Positions 7,995-18,379 of a stretch of 64,000 nt of DNA are shown here, one piece after another. Every line of letters begins with the position of its first letter. Positions within the stretch are counted from its first letter, which is position 1. The notes beneath the pieces were generated by a model that was not told where the DNA came from, searched no databases, and was given only the letters and a program-made list of their open reading frames with translations. The stretch is from Luteibacter sp. Sphag1AF (GTDB taxonomy: Bacteria > Pseudomonadota > Gammaproteobacteria > Xanthomonadales > Rhodanobacteraceae): contig NZ_JACHYH010000001.1 in the NCBI RefSeq assembly GCF_014192715.1, positions 124,001 to 188,000 of the forward strand. The letters are read 5' to 3'. The position numbers were made by a program, and so were the translations under genes.

Positions 7995-9434
7995 TCAGGC
8001 CGACGTCCCGCCTACCGTCATCGCATCCACGCGCAGGGTCGGCTGACCGACGCCAACGGGCACGCTCTGCCCGTCCTTGCCGCAAACGCCTACGCCTTCG
8101 TCCAGCTTGAGGTCATTGCCGATCATCGAAACGCGGGTCAGCACTTCGGGACCCGCGCCCACCAGCGTGGCGCCCTTCACCGGACGGGTGATCTTGCCGT
8201 CTTCAATCAGGTAAGCCTCACTCGCGGAAAAGACGAACTTGCCGTTGGTGATATCCACCTGGCCACCGCCGAAGTTCACCGCATAAAGGCCCTTCTTCAC
8301 CGAGCGGATGATTTCTTCCGGATCGCGCTCGCCCGCCAGCATGTAAGTGTTGGTCATACGCGGCATGGGCAGCTGGGCAAACGACTCGCGACGACCATTG
8401 CCGGTGGAACGCACGCCCATCAGGCGCGCGTTGAGCTTGTCCTGCATGTAGCCGGTGAGGATGCCGTTCTCGATCAGCGTAGTGCACTCGGTAGGCGTGC
8501 CCTCATCGTCGATAGACAGCGAACCACGGCGGCCCGGTAGCGTGCCGTCGTCCACGATGGTGACGCCCTCGGCAGCCACGCGCTGCCCCATGCGGCCAGC
8601 GAACGCCGAACTGCCCTTCCGGTTGAAGTCGCCTTCCAGACCGTGGCCAATCGCCTCGTGCAACAGCACACCCGGCCAGCCCGGTCCAAGCACGACCGGC
8701 ATGCTGCCGGCGGGCGCGTCCACCGCTTCCAGGCTGACCAGCGCCTGGCGTACCGCCTCGGCCGCGAATGCCTGGGCACGACCATTCTCGATCAGCTCAC
8801 GATAGCCATAGCGACCACCGCCGCCCGAATGCCCCTGCTCGCGCCGGCCATTCTGCTCCACGATGACTTGCACGTTGAGGCGCACCAGCGGGCGCACGTC
8901 AGCGGCAAGCGTGCCGTCGGAGGCAGCGATCAGGATGGTGTCCATTGTGGCTGCGAGGCTGACCACCACCTGCTTGACGCGCGGATCGCGCGAACGCGCA
9001 TAAGCGTCCACTTCGCGCAGCAGGGCGATCTTGTCTTCGTTGGGAAGGCTTTCCACCGGATCAATCGCGGGATAGAGGCCGCGGCCTGTGGCCAGCGAAA
9101 GCGGTCGCCCTGCGCCAGCGCCGCCCTGGGCAATGGCACGCGCGGCGCGCGATGCCTCAAGCAACTGCGGCAGCACGATCTCGTCCGAGTACGAAAAGCC
9201 GGTCTTCTCACCGGAGATGGCGCGTACACCCACGCCCTGCTCGATGGAGTGCGACCCGTCCTTCACGATGCCCTCTTCGAGCACCCACGATTCGCTGCGG
9301 GAGTGCTGGAAATAAAGATCCGCCGCGTCGATGGATGGCCCCATCAACTGGGAAAACACCCGGTCCAGGTCAGTGGCGGCAAGGCCACCGGGAGTGAGGA
9401 GACGGCGTTCGGCGAGCGAAATCAGGGAATCCAT
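7995..9434 (-). CDS. tldD: Metalloprotease subunit TldD
   Basis: TldD is the zinc-bearing catalytic subunit of the TldD/TldE(PmbA) protease. The 479-residue length is close to E. coli TldD (481). The zinc motif HEAIGH is at residues 259-264 in the context [18 protein letters not shown], and [15 protein letters not shown] and the glycine-rich [15 protein letters not shown] segment near the C-terminus are diagnostic. pmbA is encoded in the same neighbourhood, consistent with heterodimer supply. The gene is divergent from the membrane hydroxylase gene starting at 9584, with a 149-base region between them that presumably holds both promoters. Confidence 0.96.
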   Translation of the reverse strand: MDSLISLAERRLLTPGGLAATDLDRVFSQLMGPSIDAADLYFQHSRSESWVLEEGIVKDGSHSIEQGVGVRAISGEKTGFSYSDEIVLPQLLEASRAARAIAQGGAGAGRPLSLATGRGLYPAIDPVESLPNEDKIALLREVDAYARSRDPRVKQVVVSLAATMDTILIAASDGTLAADVRPLVRLNVQVIVEQNGRREQGHSGGGGRYGYRELIENGRAQAFAAEAVRQALVSLEAVDAPAGSMPVVLGPGWPGVLLHEAIGHGLEGDFNRKGSSAFAGRMGQRVAAEGVTIVDDGTLPGRRGSLSIDDEGTPTECTTLIENGILTGYMQDKLNARLMGVRSTGNGRRESFAQLPMPRMTNTYMLAGERDPEEIIRSVKKGLYAVNFGGGQVDITNGKFVFSASEAYLIEDGKITRPVKGATLVGAGPEVLTRVSMIGNDLKLDEGVGVCGKDGQSVPVGVGQPTLRVDAMTVGGTSA

Positions 9435-9583
9435 CGTGCGAGCCAGTTGATTCTTGAAGTCCCCGAGATGGGGGCGATAGCCGGGAGCTTAAACCCCGCA
9501 CGCCTTCCCGGCGAGCGCGATACCATACGGATCGACAGGCCCGGCCGCCACGCGCGCGACCAGCCAGCACAAGGGACGAGACA

Positions 9584-10792
9584 ATGAGTAACGGAAAGAA
9601 GCGGGCCATCGCCCGGCGTGTGGCTGCGGCCCCCGTAGCCCGGGCGGGCGCGGTTGTGGATGAGACGCGTGAATTGCTGGGCAAAAGCGGTGAGCTGAAA
9701 CCCGGCAAGGCCATGGTCAGCACCGCCATCGCCCTGTCGCTGGGCGTGCTCGCACTGCTGGCCGTGGCGGCGTTCCACTATCCCGAATACCTGACTACGC
9801 CCCAGCTTCGTGCAAAGTATTCCGTCGACGTGCTGCGCCAGCTGCTGCTGGGCGCCCTGCTCATCTCCGGCGGCCTCTCACTGGCCAACGTCATCCTCAA
9901 CCGCCAGCGCAACCTCAACATCGGTGTGTTCGCCATCGTGATGCTTGCGGTGGCGCTGGGCGGTTCGCGCGTGCCGGTGGGCAACTTCCCGGATCACACG
10001 CCGTATATCGGCCTGGACTGGTTCATTCTGGACCTGCTGGGTTCGACGCTGATTTTCGTGGTCATCGAAAAACTGTTCCCGCTGTACAAGGGCCAGACGA
10101 TCTTCCGCTTCGAGTGGCAGACCGACATGAAGCATTTCGCGGTGAATCATTTCATCGTGGGCCTGGCGCTGCTGGTCGTGAACTTCCTCCTGCATCGCGC
10201 CTTTGGCTGGCTGGTGAACAGCGACTTCCAGCAATTCGTCCGCGACATCTGGTTCGTGCCGCAGCTGCTGCTGTGCATCCTGGTGGCCGACCTGGCGCAG
10301 TACTGGACGCACCGCGCGTATCACGAGATCCCGTTCTTCTGGCGCTTCCACTCCGTGCATCACAGCGTGAAGACGATGGACTGGCTGGCCGGTTCGCGCC
10401 AGCACATGCTGGAGCTCATCACCACGCGCGTGCTCGTGCTGGCTCCGCTTTACGTGCTGGGTTTCAGCGAAGCGGTGATGAACGCCTACATCATCGTGGT
10501 CGGCTTCCAGGCCGTGTTCAACCACGCCAATGTGCATCTGCCGTGGGGTCCGTTGAAGTACGTGATCGTGACGCCGGACTTCCATCACTGGCACCACGCC
10601 TCCGACGATGAGGCCATCGACAAGAACTACGCCGCGCACTACGCCTTCCTCGATTACCTTTTCGGCACGGCCGTGAAGTCGACGAAAAAATTTCCGGAGA
10701 AGTACGGCGTGGTCGGCGACTACATGCCGGACGGTTTCGTGCGCCAGCAGTTGTTCCCGTTCCGCCGCACGAAGAAGCCCGGCGAGGCCTGA
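9584..10792 (+). CDS. Fatty acid hydroxylase/sterol desaturase superfamily membrane protein
   Basis: A 402-residue integral membrane protein with several hydrophobic helices. The di-iron histidine clusters of the superfamily are all present: HRAYH at 243-247, HSVHH at 256-260 and HHWHH at 334-338, with a further H in FNHANVH. Such enzymes use O2 and a di-iron centre to hydroxylate or desaturate lipids; the true substrate here is unknown, since many bacterial members act on fatty acids, carotenoids or ether lipids. The N-terminal 45 residues are basic and probably cytoplasmic. The gene stands alone, ending three bases before the convergent metallopeptidase gene. Confidence 0.87.
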   Translation: MSNGKKRAIARRVAAAPVARAGAVVDETRELLGKSGELKPGKAMVSTAIALSLGVLALLAVAAFHYPEYLTTPQLRAKYSVDVLRQLLLGALLISGGLSLANVILNRQRNLNIGVFAIVMLAVALGGSRVPVGNFPDHTPYIGLDWFILDLLGSTLIFVVIEKLFPLYKGQTIFRFEWQTDMKHFAVNHFIVGLALLVVNFLLHRAFGWLVNSDFQQFVRDIWFVPQLLLCILVADLAQYWTHRAYHEIPFFWRFHSVHHSVKTMDWLAGSRQHMLELITTRVLVLAPLYVLGFSEAVMNAYIIVVGFQAVFNHANVHLPWGPLKYVIVTPDFHHWHHASDDEAIDKNYAAHYAFLDYLFGTAVKSTKKFPEKYGVVGDYMPDGFVRQQLFPFRRTKKPGEA

Positions 10793-10794
10793 AA

Positions 10795-11304
10795 TCAGGG
10801 CGCGGTCTTTCCCGCGCCCAAGGCCCGCCAGGTGAGAAACAGGCGCAGGTCCAGTTCCACCTGGTGATAGTCCGGCTGCATGTGTTCGCACAGCTGGTAG
10901 AACGCCTTGTTGTGATCGAGTTCTTTCAGGTGCGCCAGTTCGTGCACCACGATCATCTCCAGGAACTCCGGTGCGGCCTCGCGGAAAACCGAGGCCACGC
11001 GGATTTCTTTCTTCGCCTTCAGGCGTCCGCCGTGAATGCGCGACACGGCGGTGTGCAGACCCAGCGTGCGATGCACCACGTCGAGTTTTGCGTCGTACAG
11101 CACCTTGTCGATGCCCGGCGCATTACGCAGGTAGGTCTGCTTGCGCTCGGCCACATACGCGTAAAGCGCCTTGTCGCTTTGCACTTCGTGCCTGTCCGGA
11201 TAGCGGCGTTGCAGGTAGTCACCGAGGCGATCGGTTTCAATCAGCGTGCGCACCTGCGACAGCACGCGCTCCGGGTAACCCTGGATATAGGTCAACGGCT
11301 GCAT
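10795..11304 (-). CDS. YgjP-like zinc metallopeptidase (M48/DUF45 family)
   Basis: A 169-residue protein of the YgjP/DUF45 family, predicted zinc metallopeptidases. The motif HELAH at 121-125 with a further His at 131 and the context FLEMIVVHELAHLKELDH is the family active site. No membrane segment is visible, unlike HtpX-type M48 members. The substrate is not known. It starts five bases after the yhdP stop codon and so is probably the last gene of the leuS-to-yhdP run; it is convergent with the hydroxylase gene. Confidence 0.83.
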   Translation of the reverse strand: MQPLTYIQGYPERVLSQVRTLIETDRLGDYLQRRYPDRHEVQSDKALYAYVAERKQTYLRNAPGIDKVLYDAKLDVVHRTLGLHTAVSRIHGGRLKAKKEIRVASVFREAAPEFLEMIVVHELAHLKELDHNKAFYQLCEHMQPDYHQVELDLRLFLTWRALGAGKTAP

Positions 11305-11309
11305 GGCGA

Positions 11310-14300
11310 TTACAGGTCCGTCTGGCGGGTCGCCGGCTCGGCTTTTTCAATCGGCGTGAACACGGGTTTCTCCCACGTGCCGGTCACGTGGTAGCGCTTG
11401 CGCGCCGCCTGATTCAGGCCACGTCCCAGAATGCTCTGCACAGCCAGACCGGCCGCCGCGCCCACCGGGCCGCCCGCGAGTGCACCCACCACCGGAAGGC
11501 TGTTGCCAACGTGCGGCACCACCAGCACTTGCTGGTCGTAATCACGGGCTTTCAATCCCGTGCGGCCGGTAATGGTGATTTCTGCGGCCGGCCCCTTGAT
11601 GACCAGATTGTTGGTCGAGGCATCGCCATGAGCGAAGCGGAAGTCGCCGTTGATCGCGTCGAACGCGAAGCCCTTGCCAAGCACGTCACCGAAGTCCAGC
11701 GACAGGCGACGCGGAAGATCCGCCACCGACACCAGACCAAACAGACGACCCACACCGGGCTGCACTTCAAGAATGCGGCCATTGCTCACGTCCACGCGAA
11801 GCGTGCCGTCCATGTTGGCCAGCGCCAGGGCGGAGGGACTGCCGGGCCAGGTGGCATCCAACCGCGCTTCGGTGCGACCACCTTCGAAGATGCCGGCGAA
11901 ACCCAGCGCATCAAGCATGCGCGCCACGTCTTCGCTGGCGAAGTCCATTTTCAGATGGGTCTGGCTGCGCTCAGCCGTGCCGGTCCAGTCGCCGCCGGCC
12001 GTGATCTGCACGTTCTTGGACTGCGCACGCAACTGGTCGATGTGCATGCCCTCGTCCGTGGGCCAGGTTTCCAGACGCGCTTCGCCGAGCTTCGCATTGC
12101 CCAGACGCATGTCGGTGATTTGCAGATGCAGGGGCGGCAGGCTGGACGGATTGACGCCCGTCATACTGTTGGGAGCCACGACTGCGGCGCCAGCCGCCTT
12201 GTCGTCTGACTTGCCCACGGACGCGGCCGTTGCCGTGGCCTGCGCACCTGCGGCCTTCGCCTTCGCCTTCGTGGTGGCGTCGTCATCTGTCGTGGCCCAG
12301 TACAGGCGATCCATGCGCGCCGTGATACCACGACGCTTCATGTCGTCATTGGGAACACTGAGCGAGCCCGCCAGACCATCGCTGTCCACACGCAACTGCA
12401 ACTGCTGGGGAAAGGGCTTGGCCGTGATGTGCATGCCCGAATAATTCTGCGCGAACACTTCGCCGGTATCGGCGGTGACGTCCAGTCCGGCAAGCCCGGG
12501 GCTGTCGCCTTCGGTGCTGGCCGAGCCCACCACGTACTGCACCCAGCCAGACACATCGAGCTTCGACGCATGCCCGCTGACCAGGTAGCCCTTCGCGGGC
12601 AGCAGGGTGGGCACGCTGGTGCCGAGATTGAACGCGGCTGCCAGTGGCTGCTTGCTGTCGGGCAAGCGCAGGCGACCGCGCACCACGTCGCCCAGTGCCA
12701 CATCCAGCCGCGCACCGTCCACCGGCAGGCCCACCTGCACACTCAGCGACGTGGCTACCGAGGGTGCCTTCTTCACCGGCGCGGGCATGGTCAATTCCAC
12801 GCCACGCAGGTCAGAATCAACGCGTAGCGTCTGCGTGGCGGGCGCATTCCCGACGCCACGCATGATGTCGAAATCCACCGCGAAATTGCCGCGCCCTTTG
12901 GCGATATCACTGAGCCATGCCAGGTTGTCGTATCCGGACACCAGTTCGCCCACCGTGAAGGCGCCGCTCAGCGACGCGCCGATGATCTTGTTGGGATCGG
13001 TGTTGGCGCCCGCGATCAGCAGGTCCACCTGCGCGGGCTGGCCGCGATAGGTGGCTTTCAGCGGGCCGGCTTTCAGACCCTTGCCATCAAACGTCATCGG
13101 GCCGGTGATCTTGTCGATCTTCAGCTTCCACTCGTCGGCCACCAGGTCAGCGTCGCGCAGCGAGGCCTTGCCGTCGAGCGAGAAATCCTTGGCTTCTGCC
13201 AGCGGCAGAAGCAACTTGAATGAGAAGTCGCCTGTGCCGCCGAGCTTCATCTTGTTCAGTGTGTCGGCGCTGCCGCTGGCTACCGGGCTTTGCTTGGCGA
13301 AATCCAGGAAGCTGCTGCCCGTGCCGGTGCCCGCCACCTGCAAGTCCAGCACGCCGTTGCTGAATTCCGGAATGGCAGCCGTGGCATGAGTGACCGCGTT
13401 GCCCACCGAATGCCCTTCGGTGGCTTCGACGAACATGCCGTTGTTGACGAAGCTGGCAACGGCCGTGATGCCTTCGGCGCGCGGCCAGCCGGTACCGTAG
13501 TCCAGCACGGTATCGTCAATGACCGCACGTCCTTCAAACCGGCCTTCGTTGTTGTGAAACGGCCAGTCGCGCAGGTTGCCGCGCACGAGCGCGTCGCCAC
13601 GTTCGATGATGCCCGATACCAGCGCGTGATCCAGCCAGTGCACGGTGCCTTCGGACATCGAATGCATAGGCCAGAACAGCTTCGCGGCGGGCACGTCGCC
13701 ACGGCCGAGCGCCACATACATGTCGAGGAAGGGACCGCCATCGTTGGCCAGCAACGTCAGTTCACCGCGCGCCTGCCCGTTGAATCCTTCACCCGTGAAG
13801 TCCAGCGGATCAACGCCGATGTGCCAGCCATCATCGTCCTGCCATGCCGCCACGTCGCCACTGAGGTTCGACATGACGAACGGCTTGCGGAACACGCCGG
13901 TGAAGTCGAGGGTGGTGGCCTGTGCAGGGAGATGCAGCGCCAGCGACTGGCGGTCACCGGTCACTTCGCCATCCAGATGATTGATGCCCGGCAGCTTGCC
14001 CGACGCGTCGATTCCCAGTCCGGAAAATTTCGCATGGGCCAGATGCAGGCCCTGTTCTGAATCCCACTCCACGCGCACGTCGTCCAGGTGTCCGCGCGGC
14101 TTGCCTTCGCCCAGCCACTGCGCCAGCGAGGGCGACAGCTGCGGCAGCACACCCGCCCACGGCAGCAACGGCGTGAGGTCCAGCGCGCGCGCTACCAGTA
14201 CACCATGGGTGCGCTCGGCTTCGGTCGACAGAGACAGCGCGAGATCGCCGCCATCGTTGCCTGCCCAATCCACGCGCTGGCCGCTGGCAAAGCGGCGGAA

Positions 14301-15176
14301 GCTGGCTATGCCGTGCAAGCCTGCGACCGAAACAGTGCGCGCGGGCCCCCGAATGGCGAACTGATCCATATCGATGCGCGATATGGCGCGTACGACATGC
14401 GCATCGCGCCAGTCGAGCCAGCCTTCAAAGGTGCCACGGCCGCCCGTCAGTGCGTAATCGTTGACGACGATGTCGCCGGTAAGTGCGGCGAAGTCGATGT
14501 CTTTGCCGCTGATGTACACGCGGCCGTCGGAGCCATCTTCAGCGAAGGAACCGGAGGCACGCAGCTCACCGGCCACGTTATTGCGGCGCAGGATCGCACC
14601 CAGCCGGATCTTGTTGCCCTGCTTGCTGATGCGAAGCTGATCGGCAATGAGTTCGTACGCCGTGGTATTGGGTGCGGCGGTGATATCCAGTTGAAGATTG
14701 CTCAGCCACAGGTCGGCCGAGAGATTGCCAAACGACACCTTCTGCGTATCGCCACCCGCGCCAAATCCATCCACGCTCCAGCGGCCGTCCGCGGCGCGAT
14801 GAAGCGCCAGACGCAGGCCAGACAGACGCAGGTTGAGCAAATGCCGGGACGGCAGGATCAGCCCGCCAAAATCCAGCTTCAGCGCAGCGCGGGGAAGGTG
14901 TAGCGCATCGCCGCCCTCGGCGGGTGCCACGGTCACATCGCGCATGACAAACAGCGGGCCGGAAGGACTCCAGGAGCCTTCCAGCGACGCGAAGGTCACG
15001 GGACGATGCAGTTGTTCGCTAAGAAGAGTGGCAACACGCTCGGGATAGCGTGCGGCCAGGGGCAGCAGAAGCTGCCCCAGCGCCATCACCAGGGCGAGCC
15101 CGATCAATACGCTTGCCACCAGGCCGATGGCAAAGAAGCGCAGGCGACGCAGGCGATGGCGCCATGGACCCGTCAC
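11310..15176 (-). CDS. yhdP: YhdP, AsmA-like intermembrane phospholipid transport protein
   Basis: YhdP belongs with TamB and YdbH to the bridge-like AsmA family that moves phospholipid between inner and outer membranes. The 1288-residue product has one N-terminal transmembrane helix (about residues 14-38), a long periplasmic stretch of repeated beta-strand segments, and the C-terminal AsmA-like region with GVGRLFGLVSVADLPRRL, RTGLKARDYDQQV and VGALAGGPVGAAAG. Length matches the family (E. coli 1266). A lower-complexity insertion of Ala/Lys/Thr near residues 950-1000 may be a flexible linker. It lies between rng and the metallopeptidase in the same direction. Confidence 0.93.
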   Translation of the reverse strand: MTGPWRHRLRRLRFFAIGLVASVLIGLALVMALGQLLLPLAARYPERVATLLSEQLHRPVTFASLEGSWSPSGPLFVMRDVTVAPAEGGDALHLPRAALKLDFGGLILPSRHLLNLRLSGLRLALHRAADGRWSVDGFGAGGDTQKVSFGNLSADLWLSNLQLDITAAPNTTAYELIADQLRISKQGNKIRLGAILRRNNVAGELRASGSFAEDGSDGRVYISGKDIDFAALTGDIVVNDYALTGGRGTFEGWLDWRDAHVVRAISRIDMDQFAIRGPARTVSVAGLHGIASFRRFASGQRVDWAGNDGGDLALSLSTEAERTHGVLVARALDLTPLLPWAGVLPQLSPSLAQWLGEGKPRGHLDDVRVEWDSEQGLHLAHAKFSGLGIDASGKLPGINHLDGEVTGDRQSLALHLPAQATTLDFTGVFRKPFVMSNLSGDVAAWQDDDGWHIGVDPLDFTGEGFNGQARGELTLLANDGGPFLDMYVALGRGDVPAAKLFWPMHSMSEGTVHWLDHALVSGIIERGDALVRGNLRDWPFHNNEGRFEGRAVIDDTVLDYGTGWPRAEGITAVASFVNNGMFVEATEGHSVGNAVTHATAAIPEFSNGVLDLQVAGTGTGSSFLDFAKQSPVASGSADTLNKMKLGGTGDFSFKLLLPLAEAKDFSLDGKASLRDADLVADEWKLKIDKITGPMTFDGKGLKAGPLKATYRGQPAQVDLLIAGANTDPNKIIGASLSGAFTVGELVSGYDNLAWLSDIAKGRGNFAVDFDIMRGVGNAPATQTLRVDSDLRGVELTMPAPVKKAPSVATSLSVQVGLPVDGARLDVALGDVVRGRLRLPDSKQPLAAAFNLGTSVPTLLPAKGYLVSGHASKLDVSGWVQYVVGSASTEGDSPGLAGLDVTADTGEVFAQNYSGMHITAKPFPQQLQLRVDSDGLAGSLSVPNDDMKRRGITARMDRLYWATTDDDATTKAKAKAAGAQATATAASVGKSDDKAAGAAVVAPNSMTGVNPSSLPPLHLQITDMRLGNAKLGEARLETWPTDEGMHIDQLRAQSKNVQITAGGDWTGTAERSQTHLKMDFASEDVARMLDALGFAGIFEGGRTEARLDATWPGSPSALALANMDGTLRVDVSNGRILEVQPGVGRLFGLVSVADLPRRLSLDFGDVLGKGFAFDAINGDFRFAHGDASTNNLVIKGPAAEITITGRTGLKARDYDQQVLVVPHVGNSLPVVGALAGGPVGAAAGLAVQSILGRGLNQAARKRYHVTGTWEKPVFTPIEKAEPATRQTDL

Positions 15177-15209
15177 CGGATCGCGTTCCGGCGGCGTGAG
15201 CCGCCGGCA

Positions 15210-16694
15210 TTAAAGAAGAACGACATCAAACTGTTCCTGCGAGTAGTGCTCTTCGGCCTGGAAGCGGATGCTCTTGGCAATGAATTCCTCAAGCTCCGCG
15301 ACGGCGGCCGATTCTTCTTCAAGGATGCGGCCCACCACTTTGGGGCTGGCCATCACCAACAGCTTCTGGGCATTGAACTGACGTACGGCCCGCGTGATCT
15401 CGCGAAAGATCTCATAGATGACGGTTTCGGCCGTTTTCAGCGTGCCGCGACCGCTGCACGCCGGACAGGGCTCGCACAACTGGCGCTCCAGACTTTCGGT
15501 AGTGCGCTTGCGGGTCATCTCGACCAGACCCAGGGCCGACATCGGATACACCGTGGTCTTGGCGTGATCCTTTTGCAGGCCCTTCTCCAGCATGCGCAGC
15601 ACCTGACGCTTGTGCTCATCGTCGATCATGTCGATGAAGTCGATGATGATGATGCCGCCCAAATTGCGCAGCCGAAGCTGACGCGCAGCCGCCTGCGCCG
15701 CCTCCAGATTCGTCCGGTAGACGGTTTCCTCCAGATTGCGGCTGCCGAGGTAGCCGCCGGTGTTCACGTCGATGGTGGTCATCGCTTCGGTCTGGTCGAC
15801 GATCAGGTAACCGCCGGACTTCAGGGGAACTTCCTTGCGCAGCGCGCGCTGGATTTCGTCCTCCACACCGTAGAGATCGAAGATCGGTCGCTCGCCCGCG
15901 TAATGCTCAATGCGGTCGGACAGCACCGGCATGAACTTGTGCACGAATTTGACGACTTTCTCGTAGGTTTCCCGTGAATCGACCCGCACTTTCTCAATGC
16001 CGTCGTTCAGGGAGTCGCGCAGGCAGCGCAACGGCAGCGAAAGCTCTTCGTACACGCGCTCGCCCACCTTCGCCTTGACGATGTTCTCCTGCACCACCCG
16101 CCAGACCTTGCCCAAGTAGGTGACGTCGAAGGCCAGCGATTCTTCCGACTGGCCTTCGGCGTTGGTGCGCACGATGTAGCCCAGCGGGTTCTCGCCGATC
16201 AGCGGCGTGATGATGTCCTTCAGGCGCTGCCGCTCGGCGTCTTCCTCAATGCGTACCGACACACCCAGCGTGCGGGCGTGAGGCAGCAGTACGAGGTAGC
16301 GCGACGGAATCGACAGATGGCTGGAAAGGCGCGCGCCCTTGCTGCCGATGGGGTCCTTGACCACCTGCACCACAATTTCCTGGCCTTCGTGCACCAGTTC
16401 GCTGATGGAGGGGATGGGGCCTGAGGCCGGCTGGCCTTCGGGATGTTCGGCGGTTGGCGGCAACTGCGGACGCACGATGTCGGACGCGTGCAGGAATGCC
16501 GCGCGCTCCAGGCCAATTTCAACAAATACGGCCTGCATGCCGGGCATCACCCGTTGCACCCGACCCTTATAGACATTGCCCACATAGCCGCGCTTGGAGG
16601 CGCGCTCGACGTGGACTTCCTGCAACATGCCATTTTCAACAACTGCCACCCGCGTCTCTCGCGGCGTGACATTGATCAGAATTTCCTCGCTCAC
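15210..16694 (-). CDS. rng: Ribonuclease G
   Basis: RNase G is an endoribonuclease of the RNase E family, needed for 16S rRNA 5'-end maturation and some mRNA decay. The 494-residue protein starts at a GTG at 16694 with AAGGA about six bases upstream (the longer frame to 16817 has no such site). An S1 RNA-binding region follows the N-terminus (GYVGNVYKGRVQRV). The two catalytic Mg-binding aspartates are present as DVNTGG (D309) and IIDFIDM (D352), with the same 43-residue spacing as RNase E. The zinc-link CxxC is in CEPCPACSG. The RNase E scaffold tail is absent, as expected. It precedes yhdP by 33 bases. Confidence 0.95.
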   Translation of the reverse strand: MSEEILINVTPRETRVAVVENGMLQEVHVERASKRGYVGNVYKGRVQRVMPGMQAVFVEIGLERAAFLHASDIVRPQLPPTAEHPEGQPASGPIPSISELVHEGQEIVVQVVKDPIGSKGARLSSHLSIPSRYLVLLPHARTLGVSVRIEEDAERQRLKDIITPLIGENPLGYIVRTNAEGQSEESLAFDVTYLGKVWRVVQENIVKAKVGERVYEELSLPLRCLRDSLNDGIEKVRVDSRETYEKVVKFVHKFMPVLSDRIEHYAGERPIFDLYGVEDEIQRALRKEVPLKSGGYLIVDQTEAMTTIDVNTGGYLGSRNLEETVYRTNLEAAQAAARQLRLRNLGGIIIIDFIDMIDDEHKRQVLRMLEKGLQKDHAKTTVYPMSALGLVEMTRKRTTESLERQLCEPCPACSGRGTLKTAETVIYEIFREITRAVRQFNAQKLLVMASPKVVGRILEEESAAVAELEEFIAKSIRFQAEEHYSQEQFDVVLL

Positions 16695-16818
16695 CGGTGT
16701 CCTTCCCCTGCAATGTAGGACTTTATAGCCCGTGGCTCGTCGACCTGTCGACGGCGGCGAATGGCGGGAAACGTAGGGTTGGACATAAACGCGCCCGCAG
16801 GGTTCCTTAAGGCGCAAA

Positions 16819-16839
16819 GATCGCCGAACATCGGCGATC
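16819..16839 (-). terminator. Hairpin downstream of maf
   Basis: A perfect 9-bp stem (16819-16827 with 16831-16839) with a three-base loop lies about 18 bases past the maf stop codon on the minus strand, followed by only a short T run. With 162 bases between maf and rng it suggests partial termination and a separate promoter for rng. Confidence 0.55.
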
Positions 16840-16856
16840 AGACCTTCACATCTGGC

Positions 16857-17414
16857 TCAACGTTGCGATAGCAATTGCGCTGTTTCGAACAGCGGAAGCC
16901 CCATCACGCCGGAGAAACTGCCCGAAAGGTGCTCGATGAGCGCGGCCGCCCTGCCCTGAATCGCATAGGCGCCGGCCTTGCCCTGGCACTCGCCCGTCGC
17001 GACATACGCGGCAATGGCCTCGTCGGTCAGCGGGGCGAAGCGCACGATGGACTCGGAACGAACGGATGCCTCGCCGCGGGCGTCGACCAACCACACCACC
17101 GAGACGACCCGGTGCTCCCGGCCTGCCAGCCGACGCAGCATCGCGTGAGCGTCGGCATCGCTGGCGGGCTTGCCGAAAACCTGGTCATCCAGAATCACTT
17201 CGGTGTCGGCGCCAAGTACGCGCGCGCCCTCTTCCGCCGCCACCAGAGCAAAGCCGGCACGGGCCTTGTCGCGGGCCACGCGGGAAACGTACTCCTCGGC
17301 ACCCTCACTATCAGCGCGGACTTCTTCCACCGACACGTCCAGCGGACGGTGGTCGATGTCTATCTGCTCCAGAAGCTGACGGCGGCGCGGGGACTGCGAA
17401 GCGAGATAGAGCAT
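16857..17414 (-). CDS. maf: Maf-family nucleoside triphosphate pyrophosphatase (YhdE type)
   Basis: A 185-residue Maf protein, a house-cleaning pyrophosphatase that hydrolyses dTTP/UTP and modified nucleotides to monophosphates. The start [14 protein letters not shown] is the phosphate-binding loop; [18 protein letters not shown] and the KAGAYAIQG segment with Q after the glycine are all present, the last favouring the YhdE (dTTP/UTP) rather than the YceF subgroup. It lies 12 bases after rlmH in the same direction, and the rlmH-maf-rng order is frequent in gammaproteobacteria. Confidence 0.92.
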   Translation of the reverse strand: MLYLASQSPRRRQLLEQIDIDHRPLDVSVEEVRADSEGAEEYVSRVARDKARAGFALVAAEEGARVLGADTEVILDDQVFGKPASDADAHAMLRRLAGREHRVVSVVWLVDARGEASVRSESIVRFAPLTDEAIAAYVATGECQGKAGAYAIQGRAAALIEHLSGSFSGVMGLPLFETAQLLSQR

Positions 17415-17426
17415 GGGAGAAGTTCT

Positions 17427-17897
17427 TCAGGCGCGATGGTAAGGATGGCCGGCAAGAAGCGTGGTAGCGCGGTACAGCTGTTCCGCGAGCACCAGGCGCA
17501 CCAGCATGTGGGGAAGCGTCAGCGGGCCCAGCGACCAGCTCTGATTCGCGCGCGCAATCACGTCCGGCGCATGGCCATCCGGGCCGCCGATCAGAAATGC
17601 GATATCGCGGCCCGACATCCGCCACTGGGAAAGCTGCGTGGCCAGATCTTCGCTGGACCATGTGCGCCCGCGTCCGTCCAGGGCAACCACGTGGATGTCG
17701 CGGGGCAGCGTCGCAAGAATGGCCGCGCCCTCGTCCAGCGTGGCCCGGGCGTCGTCGCGGCCTTTGCCACGAACGCCGGGCTTGATCTCGGTAAGCTCAA
17801 GCGGCAGGTCATGCGACAGCCGCTTGCGGTACTCGGCAAAGCCTTCAGCCACCCAGGCGGGCATGCGCTCGCCGACGGCGATCAGGCGTGCCTTCAC
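17427..17897 (-). CDS. rlmH: 23S rRNA pseudouridine-1915 N3-methyltransferase RlmH
   Basis: RlmH is a SPOUT methyltransferase that methylates pseudouridine 1915 in helix 69 of 23S rRNA on the 70S ribosome. The 156-residue protein has the trefoil-knot SAM site FLIGGPDGH and the conserved C-terminal HPYHRA. The length is typical. It starts six bases after the rsfS stop codon; this pairing (rsfS-rlmH) is nearly universal in proteobacteria and supports both calls. Confidence 0.96.
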   Translation of the reverse strand: MKARLIAVGERMPAWVAEGFAEYRKRLSHDLPLELTEIKPGVRGKGRDDARATLDEGAAILATLPRDIHVVALDGRGRTWSSEDLATQLSQWRMSGRDIAFLIGGPDGHAPDVIARANQSWSLGPLTLPHMLVRLVLAEQLYRATTLLAGHPYHRA

Positions 17898-17903
17898 GAC
17901 GCG

Positions 17904-18293
17904 TCAAACGGCAGAAACGGCTTCGTAGCCGTCATCGCCCACGGTCCACAGGCGCTCAAGGCCATAGAACTCGCGGATACGCGGCAGCATGACGTGAACG
18001 ATGATGTCGCCCAGGTCGACCAGCACCCACTCAGCTTCGGTCTGGCCTTCCACGCCGTTGGGCATGACGCCGGCTTCCTTGGCGAACTTCACCACTTCGT
18101 CGGCGATGGACTTCACGTGACGGGCGGAAGTGCCCGAGGCGATGAAGAGGAAATCCGCGATGGAAGTCTTGCCGCGAACGTCGATCTCGCGAACGTCCTT
18201 CGCTTTCAGCTCTTCAAGGGCGTCGATGACCCGCTTGCGCAGGATCTCGTTGATGTCGGCGGATTTCGCCTTGCGTGATGACTTGGAACTCAA
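17904..18293 (-). CDS. rsfS: Ribosomal silencing factor RsfS
   Basis: RsfS binds protein L14 and blocks joining of 30S and 50S subunits when nutrients fall. The core [42 protein letters not shown] and the [14 protein letters not shown] strand are diagnostic. The start is uncertain: there is no ATG, and the TTG at 18293 gives 129 residues including a basic lead; the frame stays open to 18365. It sits between nadD (86 bases upstream) and rlmH (six bases downstream). Confidence 0.92.
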   Translation of the reverse strand: MSSKSSRKAKSADINEILRKRVIDALEELKAKDVREIDVRGKTSIADFLFIASGTSARHVKSIADEVVKFAKEAGVMPNGVEGQTEAEWVLVDLGDIIVHVMLPRIREFYGLERLWTVGDDGYEAVSAV

Positions 18294-18379
18294 GTGCTTT
18301 CGTACCTGTAAGCAGCGGCACGGCGCCGCGTTGGGCGCAGTATAGCGCCCGTCAGGGCTTTGCACGTCAATGGGTCGGC